22,633 bases of DNA from contig NZ_AJZM02000272.1 in assembly GCF_000272405.2 (NCBI RefSeq), positions 1-22,633 of the forward strand. Reading direction: 5' to 3'. The notes under the pieces were generated by a model. That model saw only the letters and a list, made by a program, of their open reading frames with translations. It ran no database searches and was not told the origin of the DNA. Positions 1 to 7,900 of the stretch are shown here, piece by piece. The DNA is from Vibrio tasmaniensis 1F-187. Its GTDB lineage: Bacteria; Pseudomonadota; Gammaproteobacteria; Enterobacterales; Vibrionaceae. A program made the translations under genes and the position numbers. The stretch's first letter is position 1, and every line of letters starts with the position of its first letter.

Positions 1-57
1 TTAACAAGCTAGGGTGACCAGTTAGTTACTACGATTGGTATAATTTTGGTAGACACA

Positions 58-957
58 TTACCTCTCTAATGCTGTTCGTCTACGGAACTTAATCAACTCA
101 GGCTTTTTCACCACCAGATAAACAGCGGTCGCTGACAACGCGAAGCCTATTGCGCCATAAATGTCGAATGACTCTCCAAAAATGAGCCACGCTTGAATGG
201 CAGTTGTGGGTGGAACGAGGTAAAACACCGATGCCACACTTGAAGAAGCGCCATGCTCTACCATGTAAAGCAGCAATAAAATAGCAATGCACGATAGAAC
301 AATCACTAGCCAAGCCAGAGTTAACGTGAACTCGATAGTCCAGTTCACCTGCATAGTTTCGTAACGCATTGCAAAAGGTAAGAACAATGCTGCTGCTGCC
401 AAGTACTGCACCATCGCGCCACCGACCATATCTGTACCCTGGCAAAAGCGCTTCTGATACAAAGTACCGACCGTAATACCCACCAAAGAAACCAAACATA
501 ATAACGTTGCCAAACCTTTTTGGTCGTCTGACTGCCACTCAATATTGCCCATTAGCACCAAGCTAATACCCGCGAAACCAAGGGCTAAGCCTAGCCATTG
601 TGCGAAGTTAAAACGCTGCGAGGTACAGCTGATCATTATCAATGCCGTCAGAATCGGTTGTAAGCCAACAAGCAGAGAACTCAACCCGGCGGGCATACCC
701 ATATCGATCGCGAGATAAGTGCCACCAAGGTAGAAGCCATGAATCAAAATGCCCACCACACAAGCGTGAAAAAATGCTCGACCACGAGGAATACGACGCT
801 TAAGGATTGCAATCAAAACCAAGAATAGCGCCACGTTGGCTACCATCCTAAGTGAAAGTAACGTTGCTGGTTCAGCGTATTCAACACCAAGACGGGCGCC
901 AACAAAGCCTGACGACCACAATAGTACAAACACAAACGGAATCATTTTAATCAGCAT
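58..957 (-). CDS. DMT-superfamily (EamA) transporter
   Basis: A 299-residue inner-membrane protein made almost entirely of hydrophobic helices, about ten by eye, arranged as two EamA repeats. The N-terminal helix (IPFVFVLLWSSGFVGARLG) is the characteristic first helix of EamA/RhaT-type drug/metabolite transporters, and the second repeat carries the equivalent GASSSVASVFYLVPP segment near residue 235. Length fits the family (about 290-300). The ATG at 957 has an AGAGG ribosome site six bases upstream. Family members usually export amino acids or other metabolites; the substrate cannot be read from sequence. It is transcribed divergently from a MocR-type regulator 122 bp away, and the shared upstream region carries three TACAGAT repeats, so I infer that the regulator controls this exporter. 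Family call is secure, substrate unknown. Confidence 0.9.
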   Translation of the reverse strand: MLIKMIPFVFVLLWSSGFVGARLGVEYAEPATLLSLRMVANVALFLVLIAILKRRIPRGRAFFHACVVGILIHGFYLGGTYLAIDMGMPAGLSSLLVGLQPILTALIMISCTSQRFNFAQWLGLALGFAGISLVLMGNIEWQSDDQKGLATLLCLVSLVGITVGTLYQKRFCQGTDMVGGAMVQYLAAAALFLPFAMRYETMQVNWTIEFTLTLAWLVIVLSCIAILLLLYMVEHGASSSVASVFYLVPPTTAIQAWLIFGESFDIYGAIGFALSATAVYLVVKKPELIKFRRRTALER

Positions 958-1004
958 TACAAGCCTCTGGTCAACTCTTCATCAATGCTGTTACCTTAGT
1001 TGGG

Positions 1005-1054
1005 TACAGATAACTAATAAAGATACAGATATAACACTTTAAATGGTTACAGAT
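1005..1054. promoter_or_regulatory. Three TACAGAT direct repeats, candidate MocR operator
   Basis: TACAGAT occurs at 1005-1011, 1024-1030 and 1048-1054, start-to-start spacing 19 and 24 bp, in the 122-bp gap between the divergent EamA and MocR genes. The flanks are also similar (TACAGATAA, TACAGATAT, TACAGATTA). Characterised MocR regulators such as GabR and PdxR bind direct repeats in their own divergent promoters, so this is a plausible operator for both genes. The assignment is inference. Confidence 0.5.
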
Positions 1055-1079
1055 TAAGTGTGAGTAACAAGGGGAAAAC

Positions 1080-2510
1080 GTGGAAGCAGAACTCAGCGGC
1101 AATAAATATCTCGCGATAGAACAACATATTAAGGCTCAAATCGATAAAGGGCTCTTTCACCCAGACGACCGCTTGCCTTCCATTCGTCAACTCAGTGAAC
1201 AACTCGGTGTGAGCAAAAACACCGTGATTCGCGCTTATCAAGAACTGGAAGCGACGGGCTGGGTTTATTCTGTGCCTAAATCAGGCTATCGTGTGAAAAC
1301 ACCGAACACCACCATCTGGGATGCACCGAGCCAGCCTCAAAAAGTCGACCTCTTGTCGGTCACCAAATCTGTACTCTCCCGTCCGAAAGGTCGCTTGAAA
1401 CTGCTTGCTGGTTCTGCACACCCGAACATTAATAACCCTGCCATTCGTAGCTTGTACGCCGAAATCGGTCGCCATAGCCGTTTGCAAACTCAGCTTCCCG
1501 GTTATTACCAATTACCTCCCGGCGATGAGCAATTAGTAAAGCAGTTGCTAAAGATCACCCATGATCTAGGCGTGCCTGCGGGATCGAATGAAATTGCAAT
1601 TACACATGGTGCTCAACAGGCGATCAGTCTGGCTTTACGTGCATTAACCAAACCGGGAGACATCGTGGCGGTCGAGTCGCCCTGTTATTTCGGTAATCTA
1701 CTTTTACTTGAATCACTTGGCTTGCAAGCCCTTGAAATACCAAGCAGCGTCAGCCACGGAATCGACATTCCTTCACTACAGAGTGCGTTGGACAAATGGG
1801 AAGTGAAAACCTTGCTACTAACGCCAAACTTTACCAATCCAACCGGTTCACGGATGCCATTGGCGAACCGAAAAGCATTACTGGAAATCACCGGATCTTT
1901 ACCGATTATCGAAGACGATGTGTTCGGTAGCTTGGCATTCGACACACCCATTGCCAGCCTCAAAGAGCTTGATGACCAAGATCGAGTCATTTACGTCAAC
2001 TCTTTGTCCAAGACCTTAGATTCTCGCTTGCGTATTGGCTGGTTACTCTCAGGTCGTTACCAAGCTCAAGTTGAAAAATACCTGTTATGCGACAACATGG
2101 GCAGCTCCAACTTAATGCAATCAGCGGTTGGGCACTTCCTCACTACGGGGAAATATCGAAGTCATTTGTCTAAGATGAAGCGACTCTATCAAGTCAATCA
2201 AAAGCAATTCCAAAGCCTGTTAATACAAGCGCTTGATGGCTATGAACACCTTGTTGGCCGCTACCATCTGTCAAAGCCTGAGGGATCTTTTCTAAACTGG
2301 ATCACGTTACCTGAATCTGTCGATAGCTACGCGATTTATCAAGATTGTTTGAAGCACAAATTGGGAATATTACCTGGCACAGTATTTGGGACAAACGATC
2401 AATATAAACACTGCTTGCGCTTCACGGTAGCGAACATCGAAGAGAATAAAGAGTGGAAAGAAGGGGTTGTGACACTAGCGAAAATAATCGCGAAGCATAC
2501 TTCTTTCTAA
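1080..2510 (+). CDS. MocR-family regulator (GntR HTH fused to aminotransferase-like domain)
   Basis: A 476-residue protein with the two-part MocR layout. Residues 5-75 form a GntR winged helix (RLPSIRQLSEQLGVSKNTVI, 31-50). Residues 100-470 form a fold-type I aminotransferase domain that should bind pyridoxal 5'-phosphate: NPTG at 253-256, IIEDDVFG around 277-283 and the Schiff-base lysine K311 in SLSKTLDSRLRIGW. Length is normal for the family. The start is GTG at 1080 with AGGGG five bases upstream. MocR proteins are usually transcription factors sensing PLP or an amino compound rather than working aminotransferases. Being divergent from an EamA exporter suggests local control of export of an amino acid or related compound. 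Family certain, effector unknown; I could not match it to PdxR, GabR or another named member. Confidence 0.93.
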   Translation: MEAELSGNKYLAIEQHIKAQIDKGLFHPDDRLPSIRQLSEQLGVSKNTVIRAYQELEATGWVYSVPKSGYRVKTPNTTIWDAPSQPQKVDLLSVTKSVLSRPKGRLKLLAGSAHPNINNPAIRSLYAEIGRHSRLQTQLPGYYQLPPGDEQLVKQLLKITHDLGVPAGSNEIAITHGAQQAISLALRALTKPGDIVAVESPCYFGNLLLLESLGLQALEIPSSVSHGIDIPSLQSALDKWEVKTLLLTPNFTNPTGSRMPLANRKALLEITGSLPIIEDDVFGSLAFDTPIASLKELDDQDRVIYVNSLSKTLDSRLRIGWLLSGRYQAQVEKYLLCDNMGSSNLMQSAVGHFLTTGKYRSHLSKMKRLYQVNQKQFQSLLIQALDGYEHLVGRYHLSKPEGSFLNWITLPESVDSYAIYQDCLKHKLGILPGTVFGTNDQYKHCLRFTVANIEENKEWKEGVVTLAKIIAKHTSF

Positions 2511-2687
2511 TCGAATATTTCTGACTGCTAGATCATTCAACAATGAATAAACGTTAACTAAAACAACCAATACAATCACCAAGAAAATGCGTCAAACGCT
2601 CACAGATAATACTCCGAAATACCTTTGTAAGTTTTTTAGAAAAATTCAAAAATAATTAGGATTTAACCCCTAACTTTACTGAGTATT

Positions 2688-2717
2688 TTGTTAGTCTTGG
2701 AAACAATTATTTACAAT
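2688..2717 (+). promoter_or_regulatory. Candidate tyrP promoter with overlapping TyrR box
   Basis: TGGAAA-CAATTA-TTTACA at 2698-2715 matches the TyrR strong-box consensus TGTAAA-N6-TTTACA at 11 of 12 defined positions. It overlaps a possible sigma-70 promoter with TTGTTA at 2688-2693, an 18-bp spacer and TACAAT at 2712-2717. Lying about 45 bp before an aromatic amino acid permease makes TyrR repression likely. No convincing second, weak box was seen. The match is direct; function is inferred. Confidence 0.6.
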
Positions 2718-2755
2718 CCAAACAAAAATTAATTGGATCGCTAGAGGTTGTTTTT

Positions 2756-3925
2756 TTGAATATGAAATTATTCGGCAGTTCCCTAATCCTTTCGGGAACT
2801 GCATTAGGGGCTGGCATGCTTGCTATTCCCATGGTGTTGGCCCAGTTTGGCTTCATGATCAGCTCAGTGCTGATGCTACTCATCTTTATCGGCACCACCT
2901 ACTCTGCACTCCTACTGGCAGAAGCGTGTACCAAAACGAAAGACAACAGTGGCATGAGCAGTGTTGCTTACCTCACTCTGGGCAGCAAAGGTAAACACTT
3001 TATCAATGCACTCTTTTATCTGCTGCTGGTATGCATGCTGATCGCCTATATCTTGGGTGTTGGCGACATCATTCATAAGCTACTGCTCGACGTCGGCGTA
3101 GACATCTCTGCATCCGCTGCTTATACCGTTTTCAGCCTATTGATGGGTGTGATTGTAGTCGCGGGTAAGTCTTATATCGATAAATTAAACCGTGGTCTAT
3201 TCATCATGATGGTGGTAATGCTGTTTATTGTAATTGCCTCTCTGTTTAGCAATATCCGTCTAGATTACCTAACTCAAACTAGCCAATACACGGCCAATGA
3301 CGTGGTGCAGTACAGCGCGGTTATCTTTACCAGTTTTGCCTCTATGGTGGTGATCCCGTCACTGGTTATCTACAACCGCGAAGCGACTCAAAAGCAGATC
3401 CGCAATATGATTCTGCTAGGCTCAGTGATACCACTAATCTGCTACCTAACTTGGTTGTTCGCGATTATCGGTAACCTTGGTACAGACGCGATCAGCCAGT
3501 TCCACAACATTTCAGAACTGATCTCAGCATTTAGCGGTCAATCTGCTTGGTTGAAGGTAGTTATTGCGCTGTTCTCAGCACTGGCACTGGTGACCTCTTT
3601 CCTTGGTGTATCCATGGCGCTGTATGACCAAAACAAAGACGCAGTCACCAACAACAAAGCATTAGCTTATGCTCTGACCTTTGTATTGCCTTTGGTATTA
3701 GCAGAGCTGTTCGCAAGCCAGTTCGTGAGCATGTTGGACTATGCAGGCATGGTGTTGGTGTTCCTAGCTATTTGGGGACCACTCGCAATGGTGGTTAAGG
3801 TTCGTAGGCCTGACTTCCCTCACCTTCAAACCGAAGGCAGCTATACAGCAGCCGGTGGCGATACGGCACTGATGGCAACATTCGGTTTTGGGGCTTTGAT
3901 TTTCGTATCTTGGTTTATGGGATAA
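2756..3925 (+). CDS. tyrP: TyrP-like aromatic amino acid permease (HAAAP family)
   Basis: A 389-residue inner-membrane permease with about eleven hydrophobic segments. The first helix (GTALGAGMLAIPMVLAQFG, residues 15-33) is the diagnostic start of the hydroxy/aromatic amino acid permease family (TyrP, Mtr, TnaB), which import tyrosine or tryptophan with protons. Length is near the E. coli TyrP length (about 400). Start choice is open: AGAGG at 2743-2747 is 8 bases before TTG 2756 but 14 before ATG 2762, so TTG is favoured by spacing and ATG by codon. The gene stands alone, with a TyrR-like box upstream and a strong hairpin downstream. The TyrR box favours a tyrosine or phenylalanine-linked role, but TyrP cannot be separated from Mtr by eye. 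Confidence 0.85.
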   Translation: MNMKLFGSSLILSGTALGAGMLAIPMVLAQFGFMISSVLMLLIFIGTTYSALLLAEACTKTKDNSGMSSVAYLTLGSKGKHFINALFYLLLVCMLIAYILGVGDIIHKLLLDVGVDISASAAYTVFSLLMGVIVVAGKSYIDKLNRGLFIMMVVMLFIVIASLFSNIRLDYLTQTSQYTANDVVQYSAVIFTSFASMVVIPSLVIYNREATQKQIRNMILLGSVIPLICYLTWLFAIIGNLGTDAISQFHNISELISAFSGQSAWLKVVIALFSALALVTSFLGVSMALYDQNKDAVTNNKALAYALTFVLPLVLAELFASQFVSMLDYAGMVLVFLAIWGPLAMVVKVRRPDFPHLQTEGSYTAAGGDTALMATFGFGALIFVSWFMG

Positions 3926-3975
3926 ATCCCAATTGAATACACTATCTGCTGCCATTTAAACGACAGCAGATACAA

Positions 3976-4039
3976 AAAGCCCGTTAGTCTTACTCGAATT
4001 AGCGATCGCAACTAATTAACAGTAGGGCTAACGGGCTTT
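3976..4039. terminator. Long bidirectional hairpin terminator
   Basis: AAAGCCCGTTAG (3976-3987) pairs perfectly with CTAACGGGCTTT (4028-4039). The 40-nt loop adds further pairings: TACT/AGTA, AATTAG/CTAATT (3997-4002 and 4012-4017) and an apical GCGATCGC. An A-run on the left and a T-rich stretch on the right suit both strands. It separates the convergent permease and ohrR genes. Confidence 0.85.
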
Positions 4040-4077
4040 CTTATTTTCTGATTACCATAGCCAAAAACTAAAAGTGC

Positions 4078-4515
4078 TTACTTGGTCAAATTGCCAAGCA
4101 ATTGCTCACACTGTGCTTTTAGCGATTTAAGCTCATCTTCATTCATCTTAGAAAGACATAGCATTTCTACTGGCACAGTTTGCGCTTGCTCTTTGAGCTC
4201 TACCCCTGCAGGCGTCAGTGTAATAACTCGAACTCGTTCATCTTCAGCACTGCGAGTTCTAAGCACGTAACCTTTCGTTTCCAAGCGCTTAAGTAAAGGC
4301 GTCAACGTACCTGAATCCAAATGCGTTTTTGCGCCTAGGGCTTTGACATTTATCTCTTTTTCTTCCCACAGCACCATCATCACAATGTACTGCAAGTAAG
4401 TAAGGTCAAGCGCTTTCAGTAAAGGTTGATACGCTCTACTCATTGCATTCGATGCACTATACAGCGCAAAACACACCTGATTATCCAGTTTTAGATAGTC
4501 ATCTTGGTCGCTCAT
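4078..4515 (-). CDS. ohrR: OhrR, MarR-family peroxide-sensing repressor
   Basis: A 145-residue MarR-family repressor that in known relatives senses organic hydroperoxides through a cysteine and controls ohr. The sensing cysteine lies in the N-terminal helix (NQVCFALYSAS, C15 from this start). The winged helix is at about 55-100, with THLDSGTLTPLLKRLETKGY as recognition region and DERVRV as wing. Further cysteines are C120 and C136; C15 and C120 are 105 residues apart, as are C22 and C127 of Xanthomonas OhrR, so a two-cysteine disulfide mechanism is likely. ATG 4515 is chosen over upstream GTG 4521 because GAGG sits five bases before the ATG and abuts the GTG. It is divergent from ohr with palindromes between, indicating autorepression plus ohr control. 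Confidence 0.93.
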   Translation of the reverse strand: MSDQDDYLKLDNQVCFALYSASNAMSRAYQPLLKALDLTYLQYIVMMVLWEEKEINVKALGAKTHLDSGTLTPLLKRLETKGYVLRTRSAEDERVRVITLTPAGVELKEQAQTVPVEMLCLSKMNEDELKSLKAQCEQLLGNLTK

Positions 4516-4537
4516 GATCACCTCACCAATAAATTAA

Positions 4538-4622
4538 ATTGTGCACAATATACTTGCGCGCTCGAATTTTATCAATTAAGCTAGCTTTAAAATTAAGTTG
4601 CACACAATCTAATTTTGCACAA
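4538..4622. promoter_or_regulatory. OhrR operators in the ohrR-ohr gap
   Basis: ATTGTGCACAAT at 4538-4549 is a perfect 12-bp palindrome just upstream of ohrR. Nearer ohr lie TTGCACACAA (4598-4607) and TTGCACAA (4615-4622), which share the same TTG-CAC-CAA theme. OhrR operators are typically AT-rich TTGT...ACAA inverted repeats, so these are the natural OhrR sites for both genes. Function is inferred from position and family. Confidence 0.7.
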
Positions 4623-4642
4623 CTCAAACAAGGACTAAGACA

Positions 4643-5065
4643 ATGACAACACTCTACACAACTTCTGCTACAGCTACTGCAGGTCGTAACGGCCAAGTTT
4701 CTACTGATGACAACCTGCTTTCAGTGGCGTTGAGCTATCCTAAAGAGATGGGCGGAACAGGTGAAGCGACAAACCCTGAGCAACTGTTTGCTGCGGGCTA
4801 CTCTGCGTGTTTCTCAAATGCTCTACTTCATGTAGCTAAAGAGATGAAAATCAAAATCGCATCGGCGCCAACAACTGCAACAGTCGGTATCGGACCAAAT
4901 GAAAACGGCGGCTTTGCTTTAACTGTTGCTCTATCGATTGAACTGGATCTAGAGCAAGAACAAGCTGTGACGCTTGTGAAAACGGCGCACCAAGTTTGCC
5001 CTTACTCAAACGCGGTTCGTGGCAACATTGATGTGAAATTGTCGGTTAACGGACAAGCGCTTTAG
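4643..5065 (+). CDS. ohr: Ohr, organic hydroperoxide reductase (OsmC/Ohr family)
   Basis: A 140-residue cytosolic thiol peroxidase that reduces organic and fatty-acid hydroperoxides, usually recycled by lipoylated proteins. Expected active-site residues are present: peroxidatic C56 in AAGYSACFSNAL, resolving C119 in HQVCPYSNAV, R15 in AGRNGQ and E46 in NPEQLFAA. Length is typical for Ohr. The ATG at 4643 is preceded by AAGGA with suitable spacing. It is divergent from ohrR and followed by a hairpin terminator, so it is a single-gene unit. The NPEQLFAAGYSACF and CPYSNAVRGN signatures together with the ohrR neighbour favour Ohr over OsmC. Confidence 0.96.
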   Translation: MTTLYTTSATATAGRNGQVSTDDNLLSVALSYPKEMGGTGEATNPEQLFAAGYSACFSNALLHVAKEMKIKIASAPTTATVGIGPNENGGFALTVALSIELDLEQEQAVTLVKTAHQVCPYSNAVRGNIDVKLSVNGQAL

Positions 5066-5111
5066 CCGCTTCATCCCCCCCTCCAAAAAAAGAAAAAAAA
5101 AGTACCCCGCT

Positions 5112-5145
5112 AAAAAAATGTCCCGCACTAGGCGGGACATTTTTT
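5112..5145. terminator. Bidirectional rho-independent terminator
   Basis: TGTCCCGC (5119-5126) and GCGGGACA (5132-5139) form a perfect stem around loop ACTAG, flanked by a seven-A run on the left and a T-run on the right. It serves both the convergent ohr (plus) and chemoreceptor (minus) genes. Confidence 0.92.
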
Positions 5146-5177
5146 ATATGCGATAGAAAGCTTCTAGCTCTGAGCTG

Positions 5178-7157
5178 CTAACTCTTAAACGTATTCGAGA
5201 GCTCTTTCAGCGATGTTGCCAACTCAGCCTGCTCTTTCGCTGTTGCAGCAATTTGCGTTGCGCCTGTCGTAGATTCTGTCGACTTCTGCTCTACCGCGAC
5301 AACGTTCTGAGCAATATCTTGAGTCACTACTGCTTGCTCTTCAGTTGCGGTAGCAATCTGCTCTGCCATGCTGAATATTTTGCTCACAGCCCCTGAAATA
5401 TCTTGCAGGGTCTGTTCTACTCCTCGTGAGTCTTCAACCGCTCTTGAAGACATCTTCTTGCTGTTATCAATCACATTGAACGCTGTTTGCACGTCCGATT
5501 GTAGCGAGTTAATGAAGCCTTCAATTTCCGAAGTGGACTGTTGCGTACGCTGAGCCAAAGTACGAACTTCATCGGCTACGACAGCAAAACCACGACCTTG
5601 TTCACCAGCTCGAGCGGCTTCAATCGCTGCATTTAACGCTAACAAATTGGTTTGTTCGGCAACGGATTTAATCACATCAATCACACTGTTAATATTGTTG
5701 CTGCTTTCGTGTAGATGAGTGATTTTTTCAGCGAGGCCGTTAATCTCAGAAGCCAAGGTTTCTATCGACTCATAAGATTGTTGAACCGTGCTTAAGCCTT
5801 GCTGTGATTGTTCATCAGCGATCTTCGCTGAGCTTGCCGTTTGCTGTGTTTTAGCCGCGACTTCATTCACCGTCGCTGATAGCTCTTCTGTTGCTGTCGC
5901 AATCAAGCCAATCTGGTCTTGCTGTTCAACTAAGGTGCTTGAGTTGTATTGGCAAGTTTGCGCCGTCTCTTCTGCTGCTGAAGCAAGTGTCAGGCTAGAT
6001 TGAGATAGGTTATCGATAACTTGAGAAAACTTCTCTAATGTTTCATTAAGCGACGATGAGATTTGACCCAGCTCACTATTACCTTCGTAAGTCGCACGAA
6101 CGGTTAAGTCATTGTCATTTCGGACTTTAGAAAGTACTCGCGTTAGATCTTTAACTCGAGTCGTTAAATCAGTAATGGCTTTGAAGCTAACAAAAGTTGC
6201 GAACAAAGTGATCACAACAAACATCACAATGCTGCCCATCATTGCTGATTGAGCTTGCTGAGTTTTCTGATCCGTCAGTGTAATAAGAGACTCTGCTAAC
6301 TGATTTTCAGTCTTCTTCAGCTGAACAATTCGTGCCGTCGATTGAGCAAACCAATAAACAGGATCGACATCAAAACCACTCATTTTCGATTCAGCCACAT
6401 CACGAAGTTTTTCCACTTCAGCCACCGAGCGATCATTCAGTTGTTGTTTAAAGAAATCAACGTTATCTGGGTTACCAAAAACTTCAAAGTTCGCAAAATA
6501 TGTATTTTGCTCGGTTACCAAAGAGATGAATTTAACCAGCATACCCGGGCCAAATTCATTTTTAGAAAAGGTGTTGTTGAGAACCGCACGTTCGATACCC
6601 GCACGCTCCTTGCCTTGTAGAAAGTTATAGTAGGCGATGGTTTCTGTCGTGATGGTGGCATCAGTACTTAGCTCAGCAATTAATGCAGATACACTCAATA
6701 ACTTAGCATTAAGTTTGGTGTAGTAGCCTAATGCTTCAGAAAGCGGAATTGATTGAGAATCCACTCTATTGCGAATCGAAGTAATTTGGTTGAGGCTTTG
6801 GCTGATTTCAGTATTTAGACGCGTGATCTGCGATAAATCGATTTCTTCAGACTGCCAGTACTCGGTTCTTTGATTGCGTTTGCTGTCTGCGTTAATTCTT
6901 TGTGCTTTTAGCTCGCTGCCAAACTTGTTTCCCTGTGACCCGATAAAACCAGCCGTCATACCACGCTCTTTCTGTAACTCGTGCACCAACTCACTGTACA
7001 CAACCGACAAACGCGTAAGTTGGTTTAATGACGACATTTCACTGGTGGTTTCTACGCCTTTTGAAATGGCAGAAACACTAAGCCATAAAAACCCTAAGAT
7101 CGGTAAGATAAGCAAAGCGATGATTTTTTGCTTAAATGACATATCGGTTAAATTCAT
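5178..7157 (-). CDS. Methyl-accepting chemotaxis protein with NIT sensor domain
   Basis: A 659-residue chemoreceptor. Layout: short cytoplasmic start, TM1 about 12-32, periplasmic sensor about 40-295, TM2 about 308-327, HAMP about 328-382, then the methylation helices and signalling hairpin ([20 protein letters not shown] around 500-520). The sensor carries two copies of the KERG/KERA motif ([12 protein letters not shown] at 63-74, [12 protein letters not shown] at 183-194), typical of the all-helical NIT domain first described in nitrate/nitrite sensors. The ligand here is not established and need not be nitrate. No C-terminal CheR-binding pentapeptide is visible (ends SNTFKS). ATG 7157 is chosen over the longer reading because AGGGA lies seven bases upstream. 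Monocistronic, with its own promoter candidate and shared terminator. Confidence 0.93.
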   Translation of the reverse strand: MNLTDMSFKQKIIALLILPILGFLWLSVSAISKGVETTSEMSSLNQLTRLSVVYSELVHELQKERGMTAGFIGSQGNKFGSELKAQRINADSKRNQRTEYWQSEEIDLSQITRLNTEISQSLNQITSIRNRVDSQSIPLSEALGYYTKLNAKLLSVSALIAELSTDATITTETIAYYNFLQGKERAGIERAVLNNTFSKNEFGPGMLVKFISLVTEQNTYFANFEVFGNPDNVDFFKQQLNDRSVAEVEKLRDVAESKMSGFDVDPVYWFAQSTARIVQLKKTENQLAESLITLTDQKTQQAQSAMMGSIVMFVVITLFATFVSFKAITDLTTRVKDLTRVLSKVRNDNDLTVRATYEGNSELGQISSSLNETLEKFSQVIDNLSQSSLTLASAAEETAQTCQYNSSTLVEQQDQIGLIATATEELSATVNEVAAKTQQTASSAKIADEQSQQGLSTVQQSYESIETLASEINGLAEKITHLHESSNNINSVIDVIKSVAEQTNLLALNAAIEAARAGEQGRGFAVVADEVRTLAQRTQQSTSEIEGFINSLQSDVQTAFNVIDNSKKMSSRAVEDSRGVEQTLQDISGAVSKIFSMAEQIATATEEQAVVTQDIAQNVVAVEQKSTESTTGATQIAATAKEQAELATSLKELSNTFKS

Positions 7158-7236
7158 TATTATTTCCCTAACAACTAACAAATCTTCTCAGTCATCGAAT
7201 TTGGCTTCCTTCTAACGGGTGCGCCTTAATTGTGAC

Positions 7237-7266
7237 TCTATAATTATTCAAGCTGACCTATGTAAA
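7237..7266 (-). promoter_or_regulatory. Candidate sigma-70 promoter of the chemoreceptor gene
   Basis: Read on the minus strand, TTTACA (7261-7266) and TATAGA (7237-7242) are separated by 18 bp and lie about 80 bp before ATG 7157. Matches to -35 (5/6) and -10 (4/6) are moderate. No clear sigma-28 flagellar-type promoter was seen. Confidence 0.35.
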
Positions 7267-7582
7267 CCATGACCTAACTACACAGTTCAGCGCAGAGGAC
7301 GTTAACATTTAACCTTATAAAACTCATTGGTTTATGAATAAAACTGTTAACTATCTGACTTAACCAGACGAAAAGTACGTGTAACAACATTTCTCTGACG
7401 CAGTGACTAAAAATTGACACACACTGCATAATCATAAAGTGGTAGACCAGCGCTCACTGTGTAACCCTTACCAAGCTGTTCACTCACGAGCATCTATATA
7501 TTCAGTCTCAAATATGTATACTGCCGAGCTTATTAAGTAGAAGCTCGCAGTAAATATGCGACAACAGCTGAGAGGTATTTTT
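7267..7582. other. Intergenic stretch with no recognised gene
   Basis: About 315 bp between the chemoreceptor promoter and the zinc-ribbon gene. It is AT-rich, and open frames on either strand lack ribosome sites. TTGACA at 7414-7419 has no well-spaced -10. A TATACT at 7517-7522, about 60 bp before the zinc-ribbon start, may be its -10 element, but the -35 region is poor. Nothing else convincing was seen. Confidence 0.4.
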
Positions 7583-7756
7583 ATGGATTGCCCCGCTTGC
7601 GAAGAACACATTGGATGGGAATGGGTAGAAGAGGAAGCAATCGAACCCAATGAAGAATTCGATTGCCCAGAGTGCAAAGAAACGCTGATGTACACCATCG
7701 ATGAAGGCACCTATTATGGCGCGCAACACAAGACCGTTGAAGTTGTCGATGGTTAG
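7583..7756 (+). CDS. Small acidic zinc-ribbon protein, function unknown
   Basis: A 57-residue protein with two CPxC knuckles (C3/C6 and C28/C31), almost certainly one zinc ribbon, followed by a short tail. It is very acidic: by hand count 17 Asp/Glu against 2 Lys. ATG 7583 is chosen over the frame's earlier ATG at 7556 because GAGAGG ends seven bases before it and the protein then begins right at the first knuckle. The acidic CPxC ribbon recalls carrier-type small proteins such as LysW/ArgW, but the LysW C-terminal glutamate signature is absent and no lysine or arginine genes are near, so I assign no function. It is flanked by unrelated transcription units and may be monocistronic. Confidence 0.75.
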   Translation: MDCPACEEHIGWEWVEEEAIEPNEEFDCPECKETLMYTIDEGTYYGAQHKTVEVVDG

Positions 7757-7843
7757 GATGTTTTGCTAATGACTAAAACACTTGACCGATTCTTAGTCTG
7801 TTACAGCTTTATCGAGCCTAAGCTACTAAACACGCCTTTACTA

Positions 7844-7881
7844 GAACGAGCGTTCATCTTAAAATATTGAACATATGTTCA
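7844..7881. promoter_or_regulatory. Paired GAAC-N4-GTTC palindromes, candidate TetR operators
   Basis: GAACGAGCGTTC (7844-7855) and GAACATATGTTC (7869-7880, within the perfect 14-mer TGAACATATGTTCA at 7868-7881) have the same arms and the same spacer length. Their centres are 25 bp apart, and the second ends 20 bp before the tetR start. Two matching palindromes directly upstream of a TetR gene strongly suggest autoregulation. Confidence 0.65.
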
Positions 7882-7900
7882 GATTAATGAAGTAGATGTT

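Noticed and set aside
98..538. Minus-strand open frame inside the EamA gene
   Set aside because: It overlaps the transporter in another frame, lacks a ribosome site and has no recognisable family pattern.
6342..6620. Plus-strand open frame inside the chemoreceptor gene
   Set aside because: Antisense to a clearly conserved coding region, with no ribosome site or known motif.
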